In this document: positions 1 to 12,000 of the stretch, piece by piece | How the letters are laid out: each line of letters begins with the position of its first letter | How positions within the stretch are numbered: position 1 is the stretch's first letter | Origin: Saccharina japonica | Lineage: Eukaryota > Sar > Phaeophyceae > Laminariales > Laminariaceae | Assembly: GCA_008828725.1 (NCBI GenBank) | Contig: MEHQ01001318.1 | Coordinates: 597,709 to 661,708, forward strand | Reading direction: 5' to 3' | Length of the DNA: 64,000 nt | Position numbers and translations under genes: made by a program | Notes under the pieces: generated by a model | Seen by the model: the letters and a program-made list of their open reading frames with translations, nothing else | Told to the model about the DNA's origin: nothing | Database searches by the model: none

Positions 1-3000
1 GGAGGGGGAGGGGGTGGGGGGGACGGACGGAGGGCGGGATCGACGGAAGGGGATGGAGTTGGACCGGAGATTGGAGGGGAATAACGCCTCGGAGGGGAAA
101 GGGGATGGGGGTAGGGACGGGGGAGAAGGGGGCCCCCTGTCGGCTGGTGCTGGTGCTGATGGCGATGCGGTAAGTGGAGGGTGCCTTTTGTTGTTGTTGT
201 TGTTGTTGTTGTTGGTGTTGGTGTTGTTGTTGGTGTTGGTGTTGGTGTTGGTGTTGGTGGTGGTGGTGGTGGTGTTGGTGGTGTTGGTGTTGGTGTTGGT
301 GTTGGTGTTGGTGGTGTTGGTGGTATTGGTGTTGGTGTTGGTGGTGGTAGTGTTGGTTGTGTTGGTGTTTGTGTTGTTGATGTTGTTGGGGTTGATGTTG
401 GTGTTGGTGTTGTTGGTATTGTTGGTGTTGGTGTTGGTGTTGGTGTTGGTGTTGGTGTTGTTGATGTTGTTGGTGTTGGTGTTGGTGTTGTTGGTATTGT
501 TGGTGTTGGTGTTGTTGTCGTTGGTGGTGTTGGTGTTGTTGTTGTTGTGGTGGTGGTGTTAGTGTTGACGTTGTTGGTGTTGTTGGTGTTGGGGTTGGTG
601 TTGGTATTGGTGTTGGTTTTGGTGTTGGTGTTGGTGTTGGTGTTGGTGGTGGTGGTGTTGGTGTTGGTGTGTGTTGGTGTTGGTGTTGGTGTTGGTGTGT
701 GTTGGTGTTGGTGTTGGTGTTGTTGTCGTTGTTGTTGTGTGTTGGTGTTGGTGTTGTTTTGTTGAAGACGAGACACTGAAGGGCGTGGCACCGGGGAGGG
801 GAGGGCAGGGGGTGATGGGTGAGAGGGGGTTTCGTCTCTTGGTGTCGGTATCGGTACGATCGCTTGTTATTTTCTTGTGTGAGACGGACTTGACCCTGTG
901 GTTTCTATGTGGTTTGCCGCGTGCCTCCTTGTTGCCTGGGGGGTTTCCACACCCAAGGCGGTACGTTGTTTGTGCTTGAGGGGACGGACATTCTTGCCGC
1001 CGGAGTGATTCATACGTTAGACAATTCGACGTACACGTTGCAGTCATAGAGAGGCGTGTTTTGTGTTTGCTGGCGTTTGTTGGTTTTCCACCCCCTTTCT
1101 TGTGAACCTTTTTTGGCCTTATCGAAACTCTAAAATATCGTAAAATATCTGCCGCCGGCGTAAAAGCTCGAACGTCTTGAAGGGATTTTTTTTTTCCAAT
1201 ATTTTTTCGGCCGTTCGCCTGCAAGATGAATAACGAGTATCACTCTGTCCCTAAAAATAAGCACCTTTTTTATCTGTGTTTAGTACAAAAACTGCCCTTA
1301 TATTTCTGGACAGAGTGGTACATTTAAGACGAAGCACTTTTGCTGCATACAGAATTCTGGAAGCACCCACCGGGTGTTATTTTTGTTTGCTGCGTATTGG
1401 ACACACTTACCCGGCGGTCGGTGAGTCTCGAACCTTCCTTACCCGACTTCTCGGTCTCCCCCCCTCCCTCCCCCCCTTCCCCCCCTACATGCGACTCGCC
1501 GAACACCTCACGGCGCTTCGTGCTTGGTGCTAGCAATGTCTGCCTGGTCGGTGAAAACCCGACATGCTCCGTCCCGGCATGGTAGGGATGTGAGGGTCTA
1601 TGGTCATACGACAACGGCCATGCATGAATATGAAGTACCCCCCCCCCCTCTCCTCCTCCTCCTTACCATTACCGTTATCCTTTTCCGTACCATTGTCCTT
1701 GTCCTTGTCCTTATCCCCATCCTTATACTTTTCCTTGCCCTTATCCTCCTCCTCCTCCTCCCCCCCCTCTTCCTCCTCCTCCCTCGTACCGGGGTGGCAC
1801 TCGGTCTCGGTGCATCGTGATGGGGAAATGAAACCGCCAGAGGGGTAAACAGAAGAAGACACTATCGGACGAAGATGAAACGGCACAAGACGCGCTGCTG
1901 GAGAGAGGAAAGGTACGTATATACGTACGATTTCTGTTTTTTTGTTTCTCTTGTTCTCTCTGTGGTGGTTTTGTAAAAAAAAAAACATGTACGAGTATCA
2001 GGTAATTTTTAAGCTCACTGCTGTGCGTCGTTCGTTTTTCTTCTTCTCGTGCAGGACATGGTTCTTCCTTGATATCATACGTGGTACAGAAAATACCTGT
2101 TTTGTTTTTTTTCGTACCCCATCAGTCCAGGTGGGTTTTCCCCCCGAGTTAATTATATATAAACCCATTCAGAACTGAAAGAAAAAAAACGCCCCACACG
2201 AATGCCAAGTAGTTTGTCCCCAAATCCGTGGGACCAGTTCTTAAGGGGGTTAAGACGCGTGCTGCGATAGGTGATAGCTTTTTTTTTCAGCATTTTTTTT
2301 TTTGCCTTATAAGGCAAAAATGTTTTCTGGATGACGGTGCGCTCCTCCACCTTAACCCAATATCGTCGGAATGCCACTTTTTTTTTTTTTTTTTTTTCAA
2401 TAGGATTGGGTCTGTATATACGACCTACTTAGGCTATATACGTACAGTAGTTCGTATGGGATTTTAAGTGTTTATCGGGTATCATACATAGCACCGTTGT
2501 TTTTTGTTTCTTGAAAAATCAGTTTTTGGGTGGGAGGTGTATATAGAGCTGCTTAACCCCTTGAGAACTGGTCCCACGAATTTGGGGACAAACTACTTGG
2601 AATTAGTGTCGGGGCATTTTTTTTCAGTTCTGAATGGGTTAAGTGACCACCCCTAGAAGGAAACAAAACACGGTGCACCGTTATCTACCGTAACAATGTG
2701 TCGCGGTCAAAACGGCTTGTTACGAACATCCCGTAAACCTTCGGGGGGTAGGCTTCGGGTCAAACCCTCGAGGTGGCTGCCGATGCCGTGATGATCTCTT
2801 CCTCACGCCCGCCTCCCCCCCTTTTTTTACGCCTACATATCATTTTTCTCGTCTTGCATTCCTTGATGTGCTCTAGACTATATCTTGCCTCGTTTTACCC
2901 TTCCCTCCGTCTCGAAAGGGCTGCGTGGTCAATGGTCAAATGACTAAGGCAAGCAACAAATGAGTACGCCCCCCCGCCCCCGCCCCCTGCTCCGTCTCAA

Positions 3001-6000
3001 AAGGGATGCGTGGTCAATGGTCAAATGACTGAGGCAAGCAACAAATAAGTACCCCCCCCCCTCCCCCATGCGACTCGCTCAACAACGCCACGGCGATTCG
3101 CGCTTGCTGCAAACAATGCCTTCTTGGTCGGTGAAAACCCGACCTTCTCCGTCCCGGCACTGTAGGGATGCGAGGGTCTATGGTCATACGACTACGGCCA
3201 TGCATGAATATGAAGTACACCCCCGTTTACGCCTCCATAAGGTTTCCCTCGCATTTATCGCTGTCCTCTATATATAATGCTGTGCGTCGGTTTTTGCGTG
3301 CAGTCGTCTGGGGTAAGCTTCGGGTCGATCCCTGACATGGCTGCGGAGGCCGTCATGATCGGGACGTGGGTTGTGGTCGGGAGGTGCCACATCAGGATAC
3401 CCATGTCGGGGCACATATTGATACGCTTGAAGGGGTGAGTGGGTGTCTTGTGTTTGTTCTTTTTGTTTTGTTTTGTGTTGTTTTGTTTTGTTTTCGTTGT
3501 TTTTCCGTTTTTGTTTTGTGCTATTTTGTCTTGTGTTGTGTTGTGTTATTTTGTTTTGTTCCAGTTTGTTTTGTTTTGTTTTGTTTTGTTTCAGTTCGTT
3601 GTGTGTTGTTTTGTTTTGTTTCAGTTTGTTTATTTCAGTTTCTTTGTTTTGTTTTGTTTTGTATGTGTCTGTTTTGTGTGTCTTTTGCTGGGTTCCTTTT
3701 TTGAGTGGTTTGATTTTGTGAGTTTCCTGTTGCGTTGGGTCTGCGTGTGTTTGTCTACTCGTACTATACCTGGCACGGACTTGTTTTAGGTGTATTTTTT
3801 TGCTGCTCTTTTTTAAATTGTTTTGGTTTCGGGGGTCCTTTTTTTGCGCAGACCAAGAAGCATACCTTTTTTTCCCCCTTTAGATTCATAGCATCGTGTG
3901 CCCCTGGCTTTTTTTATTTGTGGGCCTCATCCGTTTGTTTTCTTTTCATTTTTGGGGGGTCTTCTTTGAAGTATGTTACAGCCATGTTCGCTTCTGGTTT
4001 TTCTTCTTCTCGCTGTTGTTGTTTTTGTTCTGTTTTTGTTCAGCTAGCAAAGATGAGTTTCGACGAAATCGTTGACCTTACAGCCTTTTTTCCGTTTTTT
4101 TTTTTTTTTTTTTTTTGGGGTGCTTCCTTTTGTTTGGTGCACTGCTGTAATGCTTTTCTTTTTGTTCGTTATGTATTGTCCTGCATGCAGGGGCGGGGAC
4201 GCGAAGGACACCACGCTCGATATCCCGCCGGAGGAAGTGACGTTGTTTGGGTGAGTCGGGAAGTCAGAGAGGGGTGTCTGTTTTTGATGAGATAACCTGG
4301 CGTTTTGAGTTGGGGAGGTGTGAGGTATCCCGCCGAAGGAGGTGACATTCTTTTGTATGAGTCAGGAATCGGGGGGAGGAGTGTCCACTTTTTATGATAT
4401 ATTGTGGCGTTTTTTTTTTGGGGGGGGGGGGGGTGAGACCTTTCGCCGAAAGAGTTGACTTTTTAGTTGGGTCAGTCAGGAGACGGGGAGGGGCCTCCGT
4501 TCTTTATGAGATAATATGGCGTTTTTGTTGGGGGAGGGAGGGTGTGAGGCATTCCGCCGAAGGATGTGGGCTTCTTTGGGTGACTCAGGAGACGTACTTC
4601 ATATTCATGCATGGCCGTAGTCGTATGACCGTAGACCCTCGCATCCCTACAATGCCGGGACGGAGCATCTCGGGTTTGCACCGACCAGGCAGAGATTGCT
4701 AGCACCAAGCGTGACTCAGGAGACGGGGAGGGGTCTCCGTTTTTTACGATATACTATGTTTTTTTTTCGTTGAGGGTGTGTGAGGCATTCCGCCAAAGGA
4801 GGTGACTTTGTTTGGGAGGGGTCAATAGTCGGGGAAGGGTCTCTGTTTTTTACGAGATAACATGGCGTTTTTTGTTGGGGGGAGTGTGAGGCATTCCGCC
4901 GAAGGAGGTGACTCTCTTTGGGTGAGTCTGTGGGACGGGTGTCCGTTTTTGTGAGATATGATGGCGTTTTGTATGGGGGGATGCGAGGTATTCCGCCGAA
5001 GGAGGTGACTTTCTTTGGATTAAGTCGACGTGAGAGGTGTCCGTTTTTCATGATACTTATATGGCGTTTCGTGGTGAGAAGCATTCTGCCGAAACATGTT
5101 ACTGTTGTGTTCAGGTGCGTCAGTGATGCGAGCGAGCACAAGGGGTGTCCTTTTTTCTTCTTCTTCTTTTCCCAAGATTATGTACATATATACGACTACA
5201 GTACAGGACACTTAATAAGAAACAAGCTAATAAGAAAGCCAGGCTGAGAGTTAGAGTAAAATCATAAATTCGGGAGTCGTTATCTTGAAATTAGTGTAGA
5301 AAGCACCCTGTCTCAAATAAGAAATCCAGCCTGGACCAGATTTCCTGTTTCTTGTTAGGTGTCCTGTACTGTATCATAAGTAGCGATGTTTTCTTGTGGG
5401 GGGGGGGGTGAGGCCCCGCGGACGGCTTCGAAAGCCACGGCGTCTCGATTAGTAATACGAGTAGGGTGCTGTTGCCACTTTGTAGAATGATATGGTTGGC
5501 ACCACAGAAGGTTTTATTGTACAGTCGTGGCCCCTCTATGGCGCCGGTTGCCCGCTGTATATACTATTAATAGTAGCGCCGGTGAAACCACTTGGTACAG
5601 TTTTCCGTTTACATACTAAAACCTTCATAATCCCCAACCCTCTGGAGTAGCGCCGGTTGCCGCTACGAATAGCACCGGTTTTTCCCGCTGGCACATACCG
5701 GTGCTATACATATGTCCCCTCAAACCCCGTAATTCGCGCGACCGAAGTATCCCACGCAGCTTGCAAAAACGAGTTTCGACGAAATCCTCCATCTCACAGC
5801 TGTCGTTTTTTTTTTTTTTTTTTTCAATATAGAGGGACCACTATTAATCGTCTACTGCTGTAGTGTATAATCTATTAGTAAGGCTACAGTAGTAGTATCC
5901 CTTTCGAGGTGTACATATAGACCTTGTCTTCGACAAAAGTATTGAAAATATTCTTGACGGTCTTGATTCCGAAACCCTATGCCCGCGACCGGCTGGCAAT

Positions 6001-9000
6001 TTTCTCTCGGAATTAAGTTTGAACAGGAGACAGTGTGTGTGTGTTCTTCACATTAAACCTTCCTTTCTACCCGTCGACATCCAGCACACCCAGAGTCCGT
6101 GCCGATTCTTCATCCTAAAAAAGTACCAGTTCTGTGGTCACAAAACTACGACACAGAGATACTACTACGCTTAGTGCAGTAAGCAGAGCAGTAAGTGTGG
6201 TCTATCAACCCCTTTTGTTTTTCGCTGGGACTTGTTTTACTTGAAAGGGCTGGGGGAGTTTTTTCTCGGAACTGAAGATTTTGATGAGGATTTTTAATGT
6301 GGATTTGTTTTTTTACCCTTTGTTCCCTCCCTTCCTTCCACCTCGCACCTCGCCTCTTACGCGGGTTTCAATGAACGGCGTTTGCGATGGCAGTTTCAGC
6401 GAGGGAGACGGGGATAAGGAGAGGGCTCTCCTAACGATCCGAACCAAGCCCGCGGGCAAGATTGCCCAGGATGCGGCGTACCGGCGAAAGTACGATCCTA
6501 TCGACCAAGGTGAGTGTGTGTGTGTGTGTGTTTTTTTTTTCGTATTTTCATCGTCGTTGTTTTTTGTTTTTTTAGTATATTAGTATTTCCGTATTTTCAT
6601 GTCGTGTTTTCTTTTTCGTATTTTCGTATTTTTCGTGATTTTCTATTAAATGATACCAGGTACGTATGGAATTTATATTCGTATGGCACGTATTATACGT
6701 ATTTTTGTGTTATTAATAGTGTATATATAAGTATATACTTGGCGTATATATGCGTAGTTCGTATATTCACGTATCTTGTCGTATTTGTTTTATTCGGCCA
6801 TGTAGGGTTTTTCATCGTAGCGGACACGCGCTCGCTGTACAACGTGTGCTCTTGTGATAATAAAATGTGCAACAACGCGTACATATATACATACATGTTA
6901 ACATTACATTTTATAGTACTTACAGACTCTGAAGGCCACGTACGTACTCGGCATGTGTTACCTATAAAATACTAGGTATATATTTACTTCTGGTATTTAT
7001 GTGCAAGACTCTGCTACGAATACCGTCCATGCCTATTAATAGCTACTGTCTTGATTACCGCCCACGCCAAGCTGTTATCTATCTTGACTCTGTTTTTTTC
7101 GCACGCACGCGTACCTCCCCTGCCCACCGTTCCCATTGTCGCTGTCTCCGGTGGCAACACATGCCTGCCTGCAGGGGCGGCTGGGGTGATCACCGTGTTC
7201 TTGCCTAAGGATCACCACTTTCGAACTCACGAGGCGGTGCGACACGGAAGTAGTTTTTTTCGGCTTTGGTTTTCATTTTGATGTTGGCTTTGGTGTGTTG
7301 GTGTTGGTGTTGGTGTTGTTGTTGTTGTTTTTTTTTTTTTTTTGGTTTTTGGTTTTTGGTTTTGGTGTTGATTTTGGTTTGGTGGTTTTTGGGCTGGTGT
7401 TAGGTTGGTTCTGGTTTGGTGTTAGAATTTGGTTGTGGTTAAGTTTCAGAATTTGGTTTCGGTTCGGTTCGGTTCGGTTCGGTTCGGTTCGGTTCGGTTC
7501 GGTTCGGTTCGGTTCGGTTCGGTTCGATTCGATTCGGTTCGGTTCGACTCGATTCGGTTCCCACCACCCAATCCCGCCCAATCCCACCCTCAACACCATC
7601 CCCTACCACACCCACCCCACCCCACTGCCACCTCCCACCCTTACTCTCCCCCACCCCACCTCCCGTTTTTTTTGTTTTTGTTTTGTGTGCTGTGCGTTTC
7701 GGGGTTTCCATTGTTATGCAGTCGATCTTGGATGCGGTGTTCAGCGGGGATGATGCCCGGGCTCGCGTGGACATGCAGATGGCGGGAGAGCTGCCCAGGA
7801 TCCTTCGGCGAGCGCTGGACGTCCGTCTGGCGGAGGAGAAAAAGGAGGCGGAGGAGGAGAGGGAGAAGGAGAGGAAGGAGGGGGGGGAAGGGGGGAACAA
7901 GCGGGAGGGCGACGTTGACCGCGTGCGGACTAGGTGAGAAAATAGGGTATTGATTGGGGACCGTGGCTTGGTCCCCCCCTTGACTTTTTTTTGTTTTCCC
8001 TTCTTCTCTCCATCTTATTTATTATCTTACGAGCCCTTATTTTTCTCTCTCCTTTAGTCGTATTGTATCTCAGGTCCGGGGTCACCAAGTAGGCTGTTCT
8101 CCCTCCCCACTACGGTACGTGCTATTATACGTGCGTATTTTTTTTATCTCGAAAATATTTCAGCACTTTCTTCCCTTGTCGACTCTCGTCGAACTGTGCC
8201 TACCCACGCTATATCTAATAGGCGCTCTGACCGCTATCGTACAGTATAAATAGTACCTGGTACTATATTACTGTTAAATTAGGACGTGTCCTACCTTAGG
8301 GGTAGTACCATTTTTTTTTTCTGAGGCTACTTGATTCACTTAAGGAGCTCTGTATATTCTCCAAAAACAGATTTTGAGGAAGCAAAAAATGGACGCTTAA
8401 CCTATACATCGCATATAACAGATATGTTACTATATTGTAAAAACGAGAACGGGGATCAACAATATTGAGAAGTTCCTCAATTGAGGAAAGCCAGCCAAAC
8501 CTACACTGTAACCAGCATACCAAGGATGTTGGAGACCGGGGTTTGACCTGCTTGACTGACCGCGCCTACACAATAATCAACATATTGAGGATGTTGGAGA
8601 CCGCGGTTTGACGCCTTGACTGACCGACGCCTACACTAAAACCAGTATAATACGGTCAAATGAGGCCTTGACGCGTCCTAAAGGGACGGTCCTCTACTGG
8701 ACTGGGCGAGCAACGACCTAGGAAACCGGGGTTTGACCTGCTTGACTGACCGCACCTACACTATAAACAACATATTGAGGATGTTGGAGACCGCGGTTTG
8801 ACGCCTTGACGGACCGCTCCCTACACTAAAACCAGTATAATACGGTCAACGGAGGCTTTGACGCGTCCTGAAAGACCGGTCCTTTTCTGTACTGGGCGAG
8901 CAAAGACCTAGGAGACCGCGATTTTTGACCTGCGTGACTGACCGCCCCTACACTATAACCAACATATTGAGGATGTTGGAGACCGCGGTTTGACGCCTTG

Positions 9001-12000
9001 ACGGACCGCTCCGTACACTGAAACCAGTATAGTACGGTCAAATGAGGCTTTGACGCGTCCTAATGGAACGGTCTTCTACCCATGAGTGAAGGTGTTCGCG
9101 AGTTTCGGCTGAAGCTGCCGCTGGTTGTATTTATTTGCTGCTTGCTTGCTTGTTGCTGATTTTAGTGGTGGTGGTGTTGGTGGTGGTGTTGGTGTTGGCT
9201 GCAGTGGCTGTGGTGGTAGTGATGGTGGTGTTGGTGTTGGTGGTGGTGGTGGGGGATGGATGGTGGGTGGTGAAACGAAAACAAAAGAAGAGATGGAAAG
9301 TGCAACACCAAGCTGCCTTTTTGTCCTTTTGCAGGGAAGCAGGCAGCAAAGCGACGGCCTAGACTATCTGTTTGATGTTGCTGTGCGGAGTTTGTGTTTG
9401 CCGTGCGCCCTTGTGTCTTTGTATTCATGCGTTTTGTTTGTGCGTGTTTGTTTTTTGGTTGCAATGCTTGTGGCGCGTGTATTTGTGTCCTCCGTGTTTG
9501 TGCTCATACGTCTGTCGTGTTAACATGTCATATGTATGTGTTTGTGTTAATGTACTTCTTTGTGCGTGCGTGCGTGTTTTTTTTTTTTTTAATCGTGTTT
9601 GGTGCGTGCATTTCGTGTCTTCTATACTTGTGTCGATGCGTTTGTTTCGTATGCATGCCACATGTGCGCTGTTTGCGTCCCTACTAGCAAGTTAGATGTT
9701 CAATTGCTGTTGTCCCCGGGCGTTTTCTCAGGAGAACCCTACGGTCCAACGCCGCCAGCGAGGAGACGAGCCAGGTGGTTTTCCACTACCCTCCGGAGGC
9801 GTCGGCCAGCGACAGGGTGGCCATAAACAACCTGGACAAGGCGCGGACTCAAGAGGGAGAGTTTTTGAATGACAGCCTCGTCGACCTGTATCTCAAGTGA
9901 GAACATTTTAAATGTGGATGGAGGAATGAGGAGTTGCTAGAAATGAGGCGGTGGGTGGTGGGACCGAAGGGGGAGGGGACGGGGGGGAGGTGGGGGGGGG
10001 GGGGGTTACTCGGTATTCGTGTATGGCCGTAGTCGTATGACCGTAGACCCTCGCATCCTTACAATGCCGGGACGGAGCATGTCGGGTTTTCACCGACCAG
10101 GCAGACATTGCTAGTACTAAGCGCGAAGCGAAACGTGGGGTGTTAGGGCGAGTCGCATGAAGGGTGAGCTGCATCCTACTAAGGACCGCTTGTGAGGCGG
10201 ACTTGCATATGGATGGCAGCTTCAATGAGTTAATTCCATTTCCGAGGGGAGGGTGTACCCATGTCGTGCACGGGTGTAGTCGTATGGCCATAGACCCTCG
10301 CACCCCTACAATGCCGGGACGGAGCACGTTGGATTTTCACCAACCAGGCAGACATTGCTTGCACCAAGTGCGAAGCGCCGTGAGGTATTGGGCGAGTCAA
10401 TTTCCGAGTGGGGTTTATTTATTTATTGACAGCCAATAAATATTAATGGGGGAGTTGTAGAAACGAGGCGGTGTTGAGTGGTATGGAGGGGGGAGGGGGG
10501 GGGAGTTAACGAATGACAGCCTTGTCGATCTGTGCCCCAAGTGGGAAACCTATGAATACTGATGGAGGTATGAGGAGTTGCTAGAAATGAGGCGGTGTTT
10601 GGTGGGACGGAGGAGGGGGGGGGGGGGTAGGGAGGGGTTATTCAGGGACATAGTGGTACATACATACAGTATCAGGGCCTTGAAATCATGGCCTTGCGCC
10701 AATTTTCGTGTCTTTAGCTTGTGTTTATGCTTTTGCTTCGTTCATGGTATGTGCATGCATGCATCGCGTGTGTTTTTTTATGGCTTCCCGTGAAGACTTT
10801 GCATTGTTTCATAATTTCCCGCCCCCTTCATTTTGCGGTGGCAAATACTAAATACTCGCGTGTATTTCTGTGCTATGTCTCAATTTAGTCTTTTTTCGGC
10901 CCCGTCGAAACGTGAAACTTGAAACTTGGAACGTTTCACCGTGGGTTTCAGACACATGCACAGGGAGGCGTTTAAGACGTGGGATGACCGGGGGGGCGGT
11001 AGAATGGACGCGGACAAGGTGCACGTGTTCAGCTCGCACTTCTTCACCAAGCTCACGGAGGGCCGGCTAACCAATTTCGACGTGAGATATTATGATTTTT
11101 TTTATAGTTGATGTTTGATATTATACTTTTTTATAGTTGAGAGTTGAGAGTTGATGTATTGTATCAGTGTAAAAACCAATACTATACGTACTGTATTTTA
11201 TATTTGGTATTTGACATTCGATAATTGGTGTTTTGAGAGTTGGTATTTAATGTTTGATATTTGATTGTTGATTGCTGATTGTTGATAGTTGATATTTGAT
11301 TATTGATATTTTATATTTGATAGATTGAAATTGATGTTTAATTTTGACATTTGAGAGCGGAAATGTGATTATTGGTGACTGGTCATGGTAATCGGCCCCG
11401 ACTGAGGCAAGCGTGTCACATGATGCTCTCGCCTGCCCCATCTTGTCGCTGCGGCAACGCCCCCCACCCCTTCCGATCTATTTATGCTTTTATTTATTTT
11501 CACCGCGATCGACCGTACGTGAAGGCTCGTTGGTGTTGTCTCTTTCGCTCGTCGTTATCGACCGCCATCCCTCCCTCCCTCCCTCCCTCCCCCCTCGGCC
11601 GACTGCTGGGCATTTTTTCGTACCGGTATAATTGTTTTTTGTTTTATTTTTGTCAGGCGGCATATAGCAAGGTGCAGTACTGGACCAGGAACGTGGACCT
11701 CTTCTCTAAGAAATTCGTCTTTGTGCCTGTGGTGGAGAACATGCACTGGAGCCTCGCCTGCATCGCCAACCTCGACAATGTCAAGGTACGCTATACTATA
11801 TTATCACATTTATCGTTATGCTATATTACCACGTTTTTGCTCTTCGTATTATCACATTTTTGCTCTATTATCACGTTTATGCTATATTATCACATTTATG
11901 CTTTATGATCACATTTGTGCTATTTTTTTAATCACATGATCATGTTGGGTTTTCTGCTGGTGTCGGTTGTGGTTGGTGTTTGTTGTGATTTTGATTTTGC

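Noticed and set aside
14..1224. Long Leu/Val/Gly-rich frames on the plus strand and a His/Gln-rich frame on the minus strand
   Set aside because: Pure products of the TTGGTG repeat. Only the first 169 bases have exon-like sequence with a donor.
8522..9075. CRISPR-like array
   Set aside because: Units are about 190 bp, contiguous and diverged, with no short direct repeats and unique spacers. The setting is eukaryotic.
9125..9695. Small Cys/Val-rich frames
   Set aside because: GGTGTT and TGTGTT simple repeats just upstream of a true exon.
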